Shown piece by piece: positions 27,055 through 37,467 of a stretch of 64,000 nucleotides of DNA. The position numbers and the translations under genes were made by a program. This stretch comes from Jatrophihabitans sp. (GTDB lineage Bacteria > Actinomycetota > Actinomycetes > Mycobacteriales > Jatrophihabitantaceae), in assembly GCA_025963285.1 (NCBI GenBank), contig JAOPUX010000097.1, positions 23,475-87,474 of the forward strand, read 5' to 3'. Numbering within the stretch: the first letter of the stretch is position 1; each line of letters starts with the position of its first letter. The notes below the pieces were generated by a model. That model worked only from the letters and a program-made list of their open reading frames with translations. It was not told the origin of the DNA and did no database searches.

Positions 27055-29322
27055 ATGAGCAGTAGTCGTGTCGAGGAGCGGGTGCCGCTGTTGCGTCGGT
27101 TCGGCCGGGCGGCCCGCCACCGTCCGGTGCAGGAGGCTGACGGCTCCGAGGCGGCTGGGATCGGCCGTCGCACGTTGCTCGGAGGCGGGATCGTGCTCGC
27201 CACCGGTGGTGTGGCAGGGGCCGTCCTGAGCGGCGGGCGGCCGGCGACCGGTGCGGTGTCGGTGTCGGTGTCCACCGTCATGGCCCCCGCGCCCTCGGGT
27301 GGCGATGACACCGCCGCCCTACAGGACGCCCTACCCGCGCAGGGAGTGCTGTACCTCCAGCCGGGTACCTACCTGCTGGGGAGCCAGCTCGTCGTCGGAG
27401 GTGGCCAGGATCTGCTCGGTGCCGGCGGCGGCTACGGGAGATCGGCAACGGTACTCAGATGCACGACAGCCGATGCCGGGGTGACCATCTCGGCCGGCGG
27501 TGGGATCACGTCAGGGTTCCGGGTGGACGGCAACGGAGTCGCGACCCAGCCCTTGCTGCGCAACGGCGGAATCGGATCGTGGGTCGGCCGCACCTTCCAA
27601 GGCCTGACCGTGGTCAACGCGGCGCAGGACGGCATCGTCTGCCTCGGCTGTCAGAACGACGCCTGGTACAACGTGGTGAGCGCCTCCCACGTGCGTGATG
27701 CCTGGGTAATCGACCAGGGCTACGGCGGCGCGCTCTTCAGCCGGTGCGAGTTCGCCGCAGCGGGAAGGTACAACCTCCGTATCGACTCGGCCCTCACCGG
27801 TGGCCCTTACGCCACCCCGAGCAACCATGTCTTCCACCAGTGCATCATCGAATACACCGCGGCGACGTCGGCGGGCCTGGTATGGATCAACGGTGGTGGG
27901 CGGATCAAGTTCGACCACACCGCCTTCTACGCCTCGGTCGCGCCGAGCGGGGCGCTGATCTCGCTCACCGGCCAGGCGACCGACATTCTCATCGAGGACG
28001 CACTCATCCAGAGCACCCCCGCCACCCAGGGCGGCATCGGCATCCGGCTCGACACCGGCTGCCAGCTGATCTGTTCAGGATTCACCTCGTTTCAGAACCT
28101 CGCGACACCCATCTACCTCGCGGCCGGTCGGCCCACCGTGGAGGTCCGCGGGCTGTTCCAGTACAGCAACTGCGGCAGCCGGTATGGCGCCGCCGCCGGC
28201 ATCGATCCGCAGAGCAGCATCACCACCACGCAGTCGGAGCTACTGGCCTTCGCGCGGCGATCGGCCGGCGATCTGAGCTACGCCAGCCTCAACCCGAGCG
28301 GCGGCTACTACACCTACGAGAGCGCGGCGGGGCGCAAGGTCTGGGGCAGCGGAAACGACTACGTCGGTGATGTCGCGCTGAGCAGGCGCGACGTCGGCGT
28401 GCTGGGCGTCGACAAGTTGCAGCTGCTGGCCAGCGGCTACGGCAGCACTGCCACGCGGCCGGCGGTGACGGGCCTGATGGCCGGTGCAATCCGGTACAAC
28501 ACCGACAGCAGGCAGCTCGAGGTAACGGATGGCGGTGCCTGGCATGCGCCGAGCGAGAGGTCTAAGTCCTTTGCGGTCTCGGCCACCTTCGTCGTTCCTG
28601 CGGGCGTCACCCTGATGCGATGCCAGGCGTTCGGTGGCGGTGGGGGTGGTGGCGGTGGCGGAAACATCGGCCTGCTCACCCTCACCGGAACCTGCTACGG
28701 CGGTGGTGGCGGCGGCGCCGGGATGACGATGGACACCCCGATCACCGTCACGCCGGGAAGCACCCTCACCGTCCTGATCGGCGCCGGAGGTGCGGGCGGC
28801 GCCGGGGCGTTGGCCTCCCTCGGGCTGAACGGCAACGCCGGGCAGAACGGCGTCGCCGGTGGCACCACGGGTATCACGAACGCCGCGGGCACAGTCCTGA
28901 TCAACGCTCCCGGTGGTGGCGGGGGTGGCGCCGGCCCCGGCGCGACTGTTCTCGGTGCGGTGGCACCGGCCGGTGGAGGCGCCTTCGGCTGTCCGGACTT
29001 GAGCCAGTCGTTGGCTGCGCCTGGCTGTGGTTCGTCGGCGGGCTGGAATGCCATCCCGACCCTGAACGGTCTCAGCGGGGGTGCTTCCGGCGCGTCGTCC
29101 TCGCCGGCGCGTGGCGGGGGCTCAGGCAGCGGTTCGCTCGCGCAGGGTCAGCGTGCCGTCGCCGGCGCGAGCACCAACCTCACCCCGAACGGGTCGGTCG
29201 GTGCACGTTCGAGCACCCTCGCGTGTGGCGGAAACGGCGGTGGGGCCGGCGGCTCGGGCGGTACCAGCGGTGCGGGCGGTGCCGGGACCAGCGGCGCTCT
29301 CCTGCTCCTCTGGGTGTCGTAA
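27055..29322 (+). CDS. Tat-exported beta-helix protein with tail-fibre-like linker and glycine-rich C-terminal domain
   Basis: 755 residues. A twin-arginine signal (IGRRTLLGGGIVLATGG, about 38-64) follows a basic leader. Residues about 78-400 start SGGDDTAALQDAL and continue as a right-handed beta-helix of the pectate-lyase/tailspike type. Around residue 475, AGAIRYNTDSRQLEVTDGG is a motif familiar from phage tail fibres. The last 250 residues are a Gly-rich domain opening TFVVPAGVTLMRCQAFGGGG. GGGAGG lies 6 nt before ATG. The enzyme activity, if any, is unknown; a polysaccharide-binding or -cleaving role is the usual one for such helices. It closes the surface island and is convergent with kdpE. 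Confidence 0.8.
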   Translation: MSSSRVEERVPLLRRFGRAARHRPVQEADGSEAAGIGRRTLLGGGIVLATGGVAGAVLSGGRPATGAVSVSVSTVMAPAPSGGDDTAALQDALPAQGVLYLQPGTYLLGSQLVVGGGQDLLGAGGGYGRSATVLRCTTADAGVTISAGGGITSGFRVDGNGVATQPLLRNGGIGSWVGRTFQGLTVVNAAQDGIVCLGCQNDAWYNVVSASHVRDAWVIDQGYGGALFSRCEFAAAGRYNLRIDSALTGGPYATPSNHVFHQCIIEYTAATSAGLVWINGGGRIKFDHTAFYASVAPSGALISLTGQATDILIEDALIQSTPATQGGIGIRLDTGCQLICSGFTSFQNLATPIYLAAGRPTVEVRGLFQYSNCGSRYGAAAGIDPQSSITTTQSELLAFARRSAGDLSYASLNPSGGYYTYESAAGRKVWGSGNDYVGDVALSRRDVGVLGVDKLQLLASGYGSTATRPAVTGLMAGAIRYNTDSRQLEVTDGGAWHAPSERSKSFAVSATFVVPAGVTLMRCQAFGGGGGGGGGGNIGLLTLTGTCYGGGGGGAGMTMDTPITVTPGSTLTVLIGAGGAGGAGALASLGLNGNAGQNGVAGGTTGITNAAGTVLINAPGGGGGGAGPGATVLGAVAPAGGGAFGCPDLSQSLAAPGCGSSAGWNAIPTLNGLSGGASGASSSPARGGGSGSGSLAQGQRAVAGASTNLTPNGSVGARSSTLACGGNGGGAGGSGGTSGAGGAGTSGALLLLWVS

Positions 29323-29334
29323 TCCGGCCGCCGT

Positions 29335-29349
29335 CGGGCAGTGAGCCCG
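29335..29349. terminator. Small hairpin between convergent genes
   Basis: CGGGC-agtga-GCCCG in the 37-bp gap between the tail-fibre-like gene and kdpE. It has no U-tract; a terminator role is suggested only by position. Confidence 0.3.
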
Positions 29350-29359
29350 CCGGGAATCG

Positions 29360-30061
29360 CTAGGGGATGAAGCGGTACCCCATCCCTGGCTCGGTGATCA
29401 GATGCCTGGGATGGGACGGCGTGGGCTCGAGCTTGCGTCGCAGCTGGGCGAGGTAGATCCGCAGATAGCTGCGCTCGGTGCGGTCGGGGTCGTTGCCCAC
29501 GGCCAGCAGGAGTTCGCGGGCGGTGATGAGCCGTCCGGGCTTGCGCAGCAGGACGTCCAGCAGCCGCCACTCGGTCGGGGTGAAGTGGATCGAGGAGTCG
29601 GCCGTGTCGTCACCGGCCCCGTGGTGCCGGGCGGTGCGGGCAGCGAGGTCGATGGAGACCTCGCCGATGGTCACCACGGTGGCGGCGTTGGTGTCAGTGG
29701 TCGTGCGGCGGATGACCGCGCGGAGCCGTGCGATGAGCTCGTCCATGTTGAAGGGCTTGACGACGTAGTCGAGCGCGCCGAGGTCGAGCGCGGCGACCAT
29801 GTCGGCACTCGTGTGGCGGGCGGAGAGGACCAGTATCGGCAGGTCCGGGCCGTTCTCGCGGAGCTCCCGAATGACTTCTAGCCCGTCGAGGTCGGGCAGC
29901 CCGAGGTCGAGTACGAGCAGGTCCGGCGGGGTGTGGTGGATCTCGGCGAGCGCGCGGCTCGCTGACGTTGCGGTGGCGACGTCGTAGCCGCGGCCGGTGA
30001 GGTTGACGGTGAGCGCGTGCAGCAGGTGCGGCTCGTCGTCCACGATCAGCAGCCGGGTCAT
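29360..30061 (-). CDS. kdpE: Response regulator KdpE
   Basis: 233 residues of the OmpR/PhoB class that activates kdpFABC when potassium is limiting. Receiver features are VDDEPHLLHAL, the phospho-Asp in LLVLDLGLPDLDG, the switch Ser in VLSAR and Lys in YVVKPFNMDEL. The winged-helix output domain ends with HLITEPGMGYRFIP. Its ATG overlaps the kdpD stop by 4 nt, so the two-component pair is co-translated. Confidence 0.95.
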   Translation of the reverse strand: MTRLLIVDDEPHLLHALTVNLTGRGYDVATATSASRALAEIHHTPPDLLVLDLGLPDLDGLEVIRELRENGPDLPILVLSARHTSADMVAALDLGALDYVVKPFNMDELIARLRAVIRRTTTDTNAATVVTIGEVSIDLAARTARHHGAGDDTADSSIHFTPTEWRLLDVLLRKPGRLITARELLLAVGNDPDRTERSYLRIYLAQLRRKLEPTPSHPRHLITEPGMGYRFIP

Positions 30062-32640
30062 AGCGGCTCACCGTCGACGGCGATGGGCAGGCTGATGACG
30101 GCCATGAGGCCGCCGCCCGGGGTGTCGTCGAGGCTGATCGTGCCGTGCATGGCCTCGACGAAGCCACGGGCGATCGCCAGGCCGAGACCGACCCCCTGGC
30201 GGTTGACGGCATGATCGTCGCGGCGCTGGAACGGGGCGAAGACCGCGTCGCGGTCCGCGCTGGCGATGCCGGGTCCCCTGTCGATGATGCGCAGTTCGAC
30301 GCTGTCGCCGTGGCTGCTGGCCGCAACGCGGATCGCCTGCTCGGCCGGGCTGTACCGCAGCGCATTCTCGACCAGGTTGGCGATGACGCGCTCGAGGAGT
30401 CCGGGGTCGGCAAGTACCTCGGGTAGCGAGTCGGGGATGTCGCAGGTGATGCGGCCACGGCTCGCCTGGTCCGGGGCGCAGTGATCGAGGGCGATGTCGA
30501 CGACCTCGCCGAGGACGATGGGGCGCAGGCCAACCGGCAGTGCGCCGGCCTGCAGGCGGGAGAGGTCGAGCAGATTGGTGACCAGGTCGGTGAGGTGATC
30601 GACGGCCTCCTCGGCGTTGCCGAGCAGTTCGTCGCGGTCGCGGCTGCTCCAGTCGATGTCGGTGCTGCGCAGGCTGGAGACCGCAGCCTTGACCGATGCC
30701 AACGGGGTGCGCAGATCGTGGCTGACCGCGTTGAGCAAGGCAGTTCGCATCCGGTCGGCCTCCGCGAGCGGCACCGCAGCGGCGTTGGCCTCGGCGAGCT
30801 GACGCTGCCGGTAGGCGACGGCCACCTGCGCGGCGAAGGCGGCCAGCACGCGCTGGTCCTCGGCGGCAAGGGTGCGTCCTCGCAGCACCAAGGCCAGCTC
30901 GTCCCCGACCGGGACCTCGGTGTTGCCGTCCTCGGGGCGCAGGCACGGGTCGTCACCGACGCTGGCGAGGCAGGACCACGTGCCTCGTAGGCCGCCGCCG
31001 GACTGGGTGCTGGTCTGGGATCCCCGGCTGGCGGGCGCGGCTGTGTCACGGCGCAGCAGGGTGACGCTGTCCACGGCGAAGGCCTCCTGCACCCGGGCCA
31101 GCAGCGCGGGAAGTGCCTGCTCGCCGCGGAGCAGGCTGCCGGCGAGCGTGGAGAGCGTCTCGGCCTCGGCGTTGGAGCGAGCGGCCTCGCTGTAGCGCCG
31201 GGCTGCGAGGTCGACCACGCGCGACACCATCGCCGCGATGACGAGGAACACCGCGAGGGCCAGGATGTTCTCGGGTGCGGAGATGGTGAATTTGTGGATG
31301 GGCGGCACGAAGTAGAAGTTCAGCAGCAGGCTTGCGACCAGCGCCGCGAGCAGCGCGGGGTAGAAGCCCCCGACGAGACTGACCACCACGACGACGAGGA
31401 GGAACAGCAGCATGTCGCTGGCCAGGCTGAGCTCGCCGCGCGAGCTGGCGCAGAGCGGAACCAGGGCGGCGAGCGCCACGGCGGCGACGAGGAGCCCGAG
31501 CAGCCGCCGTCTCGTGGTCAAGCCGCCGGTGATGCGGGGGAGGACCCGGCCCTTGCCGACGTAGTCGTGACTGACGACATGGACGTCGATGGAGCCGGCG
31601 GCACGGGTGATGTCCATGCCGGTGCCGGGGCCGGTGAGCATGGCGATCAGCGGGTTGCGCCGGCTGGCACCGATGACGATCTGGGTGGCGTTCTTGGCGC
31701 GGGCGAACTCGAGGATCGCCGCGGCGACCTCGTCGCCGACGAGCGAGTGGTAGCTGCCACCGAGCGACTCCACTAGGACGCGCTGCTGGGCGAGCTCGGC
31801 GATGCTGGACCCGGCGAGTCCGTCGCTACGTGAGACGTGCACCGCCAGCAACTCACCGCCCGTGGCGCGTGCGGCGATGCGTGCCGCACGCCGGATCAGG
31901 GTCTCGCCCTCGGCGCCGCCCGTGAGTGCCACGACCACCCGTTCGCGGGTCTCCCACGTCGACCCGATCCCGTGTTGATCACGGTAGGCCTGCAGCCCCT
32001 CGTCGACGCTGTCGGCCAGCCAGAGGAGGGCGAGTTCGCGCAGGGCGGTCAGATTGCCCGGGCGGAAGTAGTTGGACAGCGCCGCGTCGACCTTGTCCGG
32101 CTTGTAGATGTTGCCGTGCGCCATCCGCCGGCGCAGCGCCTCGGGCGTCATGTCGACGAGCTCGACCTGCTCGGCCGCCCGCACCACGGCGTCGGGAACG
32201 GTCTCGCGCTGCGGGACGCCGGTGATGGCCTCGACCACGTCGTTGAGGGACTCCAGATGCTGCACGTTGACGGTGCTGATCACATCGATGCCGGCTTCGA
32301 GCAGCTGCTCGATGTCCTGCCAGCGCTTGGCATGGGCGGAGCCAGGCACGTTCGAGTGCGCGAGCTCGTCGACGAGCGCGATCTCCGGTGCGCGGTCCAG
32401 CACCGCCTGGACGTCCAGCTCCTCGAAGTCGGTGCCACGGTAGGCGATCACCTGGCGAGGGATGATCTCGAGACCCTCCAGCTGCTTCAGGGTGTTCGGG
32501 CGAGCGTGGGTCTCGACGTAGGCCACGACGACGTCGGTGCCGCGTTCGGCTCGGCGGTGCCCCTCGTCGAGCATCGCGTAGGTCTTGCCGACGCCGGGGG
32601 CCGAGCCCAGGTACACCCGCAGATCGCCGCGCCGGCTCAT
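30058..32640 (-). CDS. kdpD: Osmosensitive K+ channel histidine kinase KdpD
   Basis: An 860-residue membrane sensor kinase. The N-terminal KdpD domain has Walker A GSAPGVGKT at residues 12-20 and DELAHSNVPG. A universal-stress-type domain follows (about 245-370). Four membrane segments (DUF4118) lie near 385-490, then a GAF-like region, the phospho-His box AVSHDLRTPLASVKAA, and an ATPase domain (NLVENALRYSP, DRGPGI, GVGLGLAI). Length and order are complete for the family. It lies 82 nt after kdpC and 4 nt overlapping kdpE. Confidence 0.96.
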   Translation of the reverse strand: MSRRGDLRVYLGSAPGVGKTYAMLDEGHRRAERGTDVVVAYVETHARPNTLKQLEGLEIIPRQVIAYRGTDFEELDVQAVLDRAPEIALVDELAHSNVPGSAHAKRWQDIEQLLEAGIDVISTVNVQHLESLNDVVEAITGVPQRETVPDAVVRAAEQVELVDMTPEALRRRMAHGNIYKPDKVDAALSNYFRPGNLTALRELALLWLADSVDEGLQAYRDQHGIGSTWETRERVVVALTGGAEGETLIRRAARIAARATGGELLAVHVSRSDGLAGSSIAELAQQRVLVESLGGSYHSLVGDEVAAAILEFARAKNATQIVIGASRRNPLIAMLTGPGTGMDITRAAGSIDVHVVSHDYVGKGRVLPRITGGLTTRRRLLGLLVAAVALAALVPLCASSRGELSLASDMLLFLLVVVVVSLVGGFYPALLAALVASLLLNFYFVPPIHKFTISAPENILALAVFLVIAAMVSRVVDLAARRYSEAARSNAEAETLSTLAGSLLRGEQALPALLARVQEAFAVDSVTLLRRDTAAPASRGSQTSTQSGGGLRGTWSCLASVGDDPCLRPEDGNTEVPVGDELALVLRGRTLAAEDQRVLAAFAAQVAVAYRQRQLAEANAAAVPLAEADRMRTALLNAVSHDLRTPLASVKAAVSSLRSTDIDWSSRDRDELLGNAEEAVDHLTDLVTNLLDLSRLQAGALPVGLRPIVLGEVVDIALDHCAPDQASRGRITCDIPDSLPEVLADPGLLERVIANLVENALRYSPAEQAIRVAASSHGDSVELRIIDRGPGIASADRDAVFAPFQRRDDHAVNRQGVGLGLAIARGFVEAMHGTISLDDTPGGGLMAVISLPIAVDGEPL

Positions 32641-32670
32641 TCCCGGGCCGCCCGGTGCCGGCCGAGGACT

Positions 32671-32709
32671 GCAAGCAGCCCACCCCGGTGGTGGGGGCGG
32701 GCTGCTCGC
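32671..32709 (-). other. Intergenic stem-loop between kdpC and kdpD
   Basis: GCAAGCAGCCC and GGGCTGCTCGC (plus-strand reading) pair over 11 bp with one mismatch around a 17-nt loop; a competing CCCACC/GGTGGG pairing lies inside. It may attenuate or stabilise the transcript so that kinase/regulator levels differ from the pump subunits. Confidence 0.4.
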
Positions 32710-32722
32710 GGTGTCATCACCT

Positions 32723-33616
32723 TCACTTGCTGTACGGGTACTGCTTGTCGAGGGCGAGGTTCAGCTGCAGCACGTTGACCCGTGCCTCGCCCAGGAACCC
32801 CAGGTCGCGTCCCTTCTCGAACTTCGCCACGAGCGCGGCCACCTGTGCCACGGAGATCCCGCGCGTCTTGGCCACCGAGGCCTCCTGCAGTTCGGCGTAG
32901 GCAGGGCTGATCTCGGGGTCGAGGCCGGAGCCGGAGCCGGTGACGGCGTCGGCCGGCACCGCCGGGTGGGACGGCGCGTCGCCCCGGATCGGTACGACCT
33001 TCCCCTTGGAGTAGTCCTCACCGAACTTCGCATCTACCACCTTCACCCCGTGGTAGGTGGCGAGGAACGGTGTGGCCGGTGCGGCCTGGTTCAGGCTGAC
33101 GACGCGGGTGATCTTGCCGTGGTACCCGGGTCCGGCGTAGAAGACGGCGAGCACCGCGCCGACACCGCTGGAGGTGCAGAACGGACGAGCACCGCTGACC
33201 CCGTAGAGCTTGCCGATCGCGAGGCTGCGCGAGCAGACCTCCGTCAGCAGGCGCTGCGTGCCGGCGTCGTCCTTTACCGACGGGTCGGGCAGGATGTCGA
33301 CGATCGACTCGGGCCCGAGGTTGCTCGCACTGGACGCGGTCGGGTCGTAGCCGTCACCGGCTGACGACGGGCGGCTCTGGAAGTACTGCAGCAGCGGGTT
33401 CCCGTCGCTGTCGGTGAAGCTCTGGCCGATCAGCTTGGAGCCCACCACCTTCCCGTCGATCTTGATCAGGGAGCCGTCCGCCCGGGTCTTGAGGCCCGGT
33501 ACCTGGGCGATGGCGGTGATGAGCAGCGGGTAGGCGATCCCGCAGATCACGGTGAAGACCAGCAGCATCCGCAGTGCAGCGGAGTACTGGCGAAGGGCAT
33601 TGACGATGGTGCGCAT
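32723..33616 (-). CDS. kdpC: K+-transporting ATPase subunit KdpC, with a large internal insertion
   Basis: Periplasm-side accessory subunit of the Kdp pump with one N-terminal membrane helix (MLLVFTVICGIAYPLLITAIAQ). Family motifs are GSKLIGQSF, YFQSRPSSAGDGYDPTASSASNLGP and, near the C terminus, GSGLDPEISPAYAELQ, VAALVAKFEKGRDLGFLGEARVNVLQLNLALD. At 297 residues it is about 100 longer than typical KdpC. The extra sequence falls between the SNLGP motif and GSGLDPEIS (residues about 100-220) and contains two Cys. The gene lies just downstream of kdpB in the kdpABC order. Confidence 0.93.
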   Translation of the reverse strand: MRTIVNALRQYSAALRMLLVFTVICGIAYPLLITAIAQVPGLKTRADGSLIKIDGKVVGSKLIGQSFTDSDGNPLLQYFQSRPSSAGDGYDPTASSASNLGPESIVDILPDPSVKDDAGTQRLLTEVCSRSLAIGKLYGVSGARPFCTSSGVGAVLAVFYAGPGYHGKITRVVSLNQAAPATPFLATYHGVKVVDAKFGEDYSKGKVVPIRGDAPSHPAVPADAVTGSGSGLDPEISPAYAELQEASVAKTRGISVAQVAALVAKFEKGRDLGFLGEARVNVLQLNLALDKQYPYSK

Positions 33617-33622
33617 GTCAGG

Positions 33623-35806
33623 TCACCGAATCCCGGGGATGAACTGGATTACAAGGTCGATTGCTTTGATGCCGAGGAACGGCAGGACGATCCCGCCGAG
33701 GCCGTAGACGTAGAGGTTGCGGCGCAGCATCGAGCTGGCATTGGCGGGGCGGTAGCGCACCCCGCGCAGTGCCAGCGGGATGAGGACCACGATGATCACG
33801 GCGTTGAAGATGACCGCCGAGAGGATCGCGGACTGCGGCGAGTGCAGCCGCATGATGTTGAGCTTGTCCAGGCCCGGGTACACCGCGGCGAACATCGCCG
33901 GGATGATCGCGAAGTACTTCGCGACGTCGTTGGCGATCGAGAACGTAGTCAGCGCCCCTCGGGTGATGAGCAGCTGCTTGCCGATCTCGACGATCTCGAT
34001 GAGCTTGGTCGGGTCGGAGTCGAGGTCGACCATGTTGCCGGCCTCCTTTGCCGCCGAGGTGCCGGTGTTCATGGCGACGCCGACGTCGGCCTGAGCCAGG
34101 GCCGGCGCGTCGTTGGTGCCGTCACCGGTCATCGCGACGAGCTTGCCGCCCTCCTGCTCCCGCTTGATGAGCGCCATCTTGTCCTCGGGCTTGGCCTCGG
34201 CGAGGAAGTCGTCGACCCCTGCCTCATCGGCGATCGCCTTCGCGGTCAGCGGGTTGTCGCCGGTGATCATCACCGTGCGGATGCCCATCCGGCGCAGCTC
34301 GGCGAAGCGCTCGGACATGCCGGCCTTCACGATGTCCTTCAGGTGGATTACGCCGAGCACCCGCGGGGTGCTGCCGTCGATCCGCTCGGCCACCACGAGC
34401 GGCGTGCCGCCGCTGGCGCTGATCCCGTCGACGGTGGCGCTGGTGTCGGCGGCGACATCACCGCCGTTGTCGCGGACCCAGGCGATCACCGAGCCGGCGG
34501 CACCCTTGCGGACCTGCCGGCCGGGCTGGCCATCGGCCGCCGCAAGATCGACCCCACTCATCCGGGTCTGGGCCGTGAACTCGACGAAGGTTGCGTGCGT
34601 CAGCTCTCCCGAGGCCCGCTCCCGCAGCCCGTACTCGTTCTTGGCGAGCACCACGATGGAGCGCCCCTCGGGCGTCTCGTCGGCCAGCGAGGAGAGCTGG
34701 GCCGCCGCCGCTAGTTCGCTGATCGGCACCGACCCGACAGTGAGGAAGTTCGTCGCCTGCCGGTTGCCGAGGGTGATCGTGCCGGTCTTGTCGAGCAGCA
34801 GCACGTCCACGTCACCGGCGGCCTCGACAGCGCGGCCGCTCATCGCGAGCACGTTGCGCTGCACGAGACGGTCCATGCCGGCGATGCCGATGGCCGAGAG
34901 CAGCGCACCGATGGTCGTCGGGATGAGGCAGACGAGCAGCGAGATGAGGACGATCCCGGTGATGCCATTGCCGTCCAGCGCCGAGCTGTTGGGGATACCC
35001 GGCTGGTTGACCTTGGCGAAGATCGCGAGCGGCTGCAGGGTCACGGTGGCGAGCAGGAAGATGATCGTCAGCGACGCGAGCAGGATGTTCAGCGCGATCT
35101 CGTTCGGGGTCTTCTGCCGGCTGGCGCCTTCGACGAGGGCGATCATCCGGTCGAGGAAGCTCTCACCCGGCTTCTGGGTGATCTCGACGACGATCCGGTC
35201 GGAGAGCACCTTCGTGCCGCCGGTGACCGAGTTGCGGTCGCCGCCGCTCTCCCGGATCACCGGCGCGCTCTCGCCGGTGATCGCGGACTCGTCGACGCTG
35301 GCGATGCCGTCGACGATGTCGCCGTCACCGGGGATGGTGTCGCCGGCCTCGCAGACCACGCGATCACCCTGCTGCAACTGGGCAGCAGGCACCGGCTCCT
35401 CCGCGCCGCCGAGGCTGGTCCTGTCGACGAGCCTGCGAGCGATCGTGTCTGTCTTGGCCCGGCGCAGCGCATCGGCCTGGGCCTTGCCCCGACCCTCCGC
35501 GACTGCCTCGGCGAGGTTGGCGAAGATCACGGTCAGCCAGAGGAAGACCACGATCAGCCAGGCGAAGGTCGAGGGGTTCGCCACCGCGATCACCGTGGTG
35601 AAGACCGCCCCGATCTCGACGATGAACATGACCGGGTTCTTGTAGAGCGTCGCCGGGTTGAGCTTGCGGACCGCGTCCGGGGCCGCGGTGAGCAGCATCT
35701 TCGGGTCCAGGAGCCCGGCCTTCACCCGGTGCGGACCAGTGTCCTGTGGCTGGGGTGTCGGGGCTTCGCCGCCGGGGCGAGTATCGATAGGAGTGATGAC
35801 GGACAT
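33623..35806 (-). CDS. kdpB: K+-transporting P-type ATPase subunit KdpB
   Basis: The 727-residue catalytic subunit that hydrolyses ATP to drive K+ uptake. P-type hallmarks are all present: TGES in the actuator domain, the phosphorylation site [15 protein letters not shown], and hinge [20 protein letters not shown]. The start ATG (35804-35806) shares one nucleotide with the kdpA stop (TGATG). The frame stays open far upstream inside kdpA in another frame; that extension encodes nothing KdpB-like and was dropped. Confidence 0.97.
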   Translation of the reverse strand: MSVITPIDTRPGGEAPTPQPQDTGPHRVKAGLLDPKMLLTAAPDAVRKLNPATLYKNPVMFIVEIGAVFTTVIAVANPSTFAWLIVVFLWLTVIFANLAEAVAEGRGKAQADALRRAKTDTIARRLVDRTSLGGAEEPVPAAQLQQGDRVVCEAGDTIPGDGDIVDGIASVDESAITGESAPVIRESGGDRNSVTGGTKVLSDRIVVEITQKPGESFLDRMIALVEGASRQKTPNEIALNILLASLTIIFLLATVTLQPLAIFAKVNQPGIPNSSALDGNGITGIVLISLLVCLIPTTIGALLSAIGIAGMDRLVQRNVLAMSGRAVEAAGDVDVLLLDKTGTITLGNRQATNFLTVGSVPISELAAAAQLSSLADETPEGRSIVVLAKNEYGLRERASGELTHATFVEFTAQTRMSGVDLAAADGQPGRQVRKGAAGSVIAWVRDNGGDVAADTSATVDGISASGGTPLVVAERIDGSTPRVLGVIHLKDIVKAGMSERFAELRRMGIRTVMITGDNPLTAKAIADEAGVDDFLAEAKPEDKMALIKREQEGGKLVAMTGDGTNDAPALAQADVGVAMNTGTSAAKEAGNMVDLDSDPTKLIEIVEIGKQLLITRGALTTFSIANDVAKYFAIIPAMFAAVYPGLDKLNIMRLHSPQSAILSAVIFNAVIIVVLIPLALRGVRYRPANASSMLRRNLYVYGLGGIVLPFLGIKAIDLVIQFIPGIR

Positions 35807-37467
35807 CAGTGCAGACCCTCCGCGAGCGGACCGAGTGCAAGAGCAGGGAAGTAGGTGAGGGCGACCACGATGATCGTGACGCCGGTGAGCATCCCGACGA
35901 AGAGGAGCCGGTGCGTGGGCAGCGTCCCCTCCGAGGCGGGAACGGGCTTCTGTCTGGCCAGCGACCCTGCTAGGCCGAGGACGAAGACGATCGGCAAGAA
36001 CCGGCCGAGGAGCATGATCACGCCGAGCACGCCGTTGTAGAAGGTCGTGTTCACCGAGATGCCGGCGAAGGCCGAGCCGTTGTTGTTGCCCGCGGAGGTG
36101 AAGGCGTAGAGCACCTCGGAGAGGCCGTGTGGGCCGCTGTTGAGCATGCTCGCGCGTTCGCCCGGTAAGGCCATCGCCACCGCAGTGCCGACCAGGACCA
36201 GCGCCGGTGTGGTGAGCAGGTAGAGGGATGCGAACTTCACCTCCCTGCCGCCGAGTTTCTTGCCTAGGTACTCCGGCGTTCGCCCGACCATCAGCCCGGC
36301 GACGAAGACGGTCAGCACGGCCAGGACGAGGATCCCGTAGAGGCCGGATCCGGTACCGCCGGGTGCAACCTCGCCGAGCATCATGTTCAGCAGCGTCATG
36401 GCGCCGCCGAGGCTGGTGTAGGAGTCGTGGAAGCTGTTCACCGCGCCGGTCGAGGTGAGCGTCGTGCCGGTGGCGAAGATGGCCGAGTCGGGCACCCCGA
36501 AGCGTTGCTCGGTTCCCTCCGCCGATGCGCCTACCGAGGTCGGAACGGTGCCGTGGTGCATGCCCTGGACGACGAGCATGGCGCCGACCGACAGGATCGC
36601 GAGGGTGGCCATGACCGCGACGATCGCGCGACCCTGCCGCTTGTCGCCGACCATCACGCCGAAGGTGCGCGGCAGCGAGAAGGAGATGCAGAGCAGCAGG
36701 AAGATCTCGAGCCAGTTCGTCCACGTCGTCGGGTTCTCGAACGGGTGCGCGGAGTTGGCGTTGTAGAACCCGCCGCCGTTGGTGCCGAGCTCCTTGATGG
36801 CCTCCTGACTCGCAACGGGGCCGCCGGTCAGCGTCTGGGAGCCACCGTTGATCGTCTTGTACGTGACGTAGTGGTGGAAGTTCTCGATCATCCCGCCGCC
36901 GACGAAGATGATGGCGAAGAGGATCGACAGGGGAAGCAGTACGCGCAGGCTGATCCGGGTCAGGTCCACCCAGAAGTTGCCGAGGCGGTCGGTCTTGTGA
37001 CGGGTGAACCCGCGGACCAGGGCGATGGCGACGGCGATGCCGACCGCGGCCGAGACGAAGTTCTGTACCGCGAGGCCCGCCATCTGCACCACGTAGCCCA
37101 GCGCGCTCTCACCGGAGTAGGACTGCCAGTTGGTGTTCGTCACGAAGCTCGCGGCGGTGTTGAACGCCTGCCCCGCGGCCATGGTCGGCACGCCGTACGG
37201 GTGGCCGAAATGCTGCTGGATCCGCAGGAAGAGGTAGAGGAACAGCACTCCGACGAAGCTGAAGGCCAGCACCGAGCGGAGGTAGCCGCTCCAGGTCTGG
37301 TCGGCCTCGGAGTCGATGCCGCCGAGCTTGTAGACGCCCTTCTCCACCGCCAGGTGCCGCTTGCCCATGACCGCGCGCGCCATGTAGTCGCCCAGCGGCT
37401 TGTGCACGAGCACCAGCGCGCCGATCAGCGTGCCGAGAAAGATGATCCCGGCCCAGGTGTCATTCAT
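35806..37467 (-). CDS. kdpA: K+-transporting ATPase subunit KdpA
   Basis: The 553-residue, about ten-helix channel-like subunit that selects and translocates K+. The four filter-region segments are recognisable: [36 protein letters not shown], the DSYTSLGGA region and [13 protein letters not shown]. Length is normal. Its ATG shares one nucleotide with the kdpF stop and its stop shares one with kdpB, giving a tightly coupled kdpFAB unit. Confidence 0.97.
   Translation of the reverse strand: MNDTWAGIIFLGTLIGALVLVHKPLGDYMARAVMGKRHLAVEKGVYKLGGIDSEADQTWSGYLRSVLAFSFVGVLFLYLFLRIQQHFGHPYGVPTMAAGQAFNTAASFVTNTNWQSYSGESALGYVVQMAGLAVQNFVSAAVGIAVAIALVRGFTRHKTDRLGNFWVDLTRISLRVLLPLSILFAIIFVGGGMIENFHHYVTYKTINGGSQTLTGGPVASQEAIKELGTNGGGFYNANSAHPFENPTTWTNWLEIFLLLCISFSLPRTFGVMVGDKRQGRAIVAVMATLAILSVGAMLVVQGMHHGTVPTSVGASAEGTEQRFGVPDSAIFATGTTLTSTGAVNSFHDSYTSLGGAMTLLNMMLGEVAPGGTGSGLYGILVLAVLTVFVAGLMVGRTPEYLGKKLGGREVKFASLYLLTTPALVLVGTAVAMALPGERASMLNSGPHGLSEVLYAFTSAGNNNGSAFAGISVNTTFYNGVLGVIMLLGRFLPIVFVLGLAGSLARQKPVPASEGTLPTHRLLFVGMLTGVTIIVVALTYFPALALGPLAEGLH

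Noticed and set aside
35807..36724. N-terminal extension of kdpB
   Set aside because: The first 306 codons overlap kdpA in another frame and encode no P-type ATPase sequence; KdpB begins at the overlapping ATG 35806.
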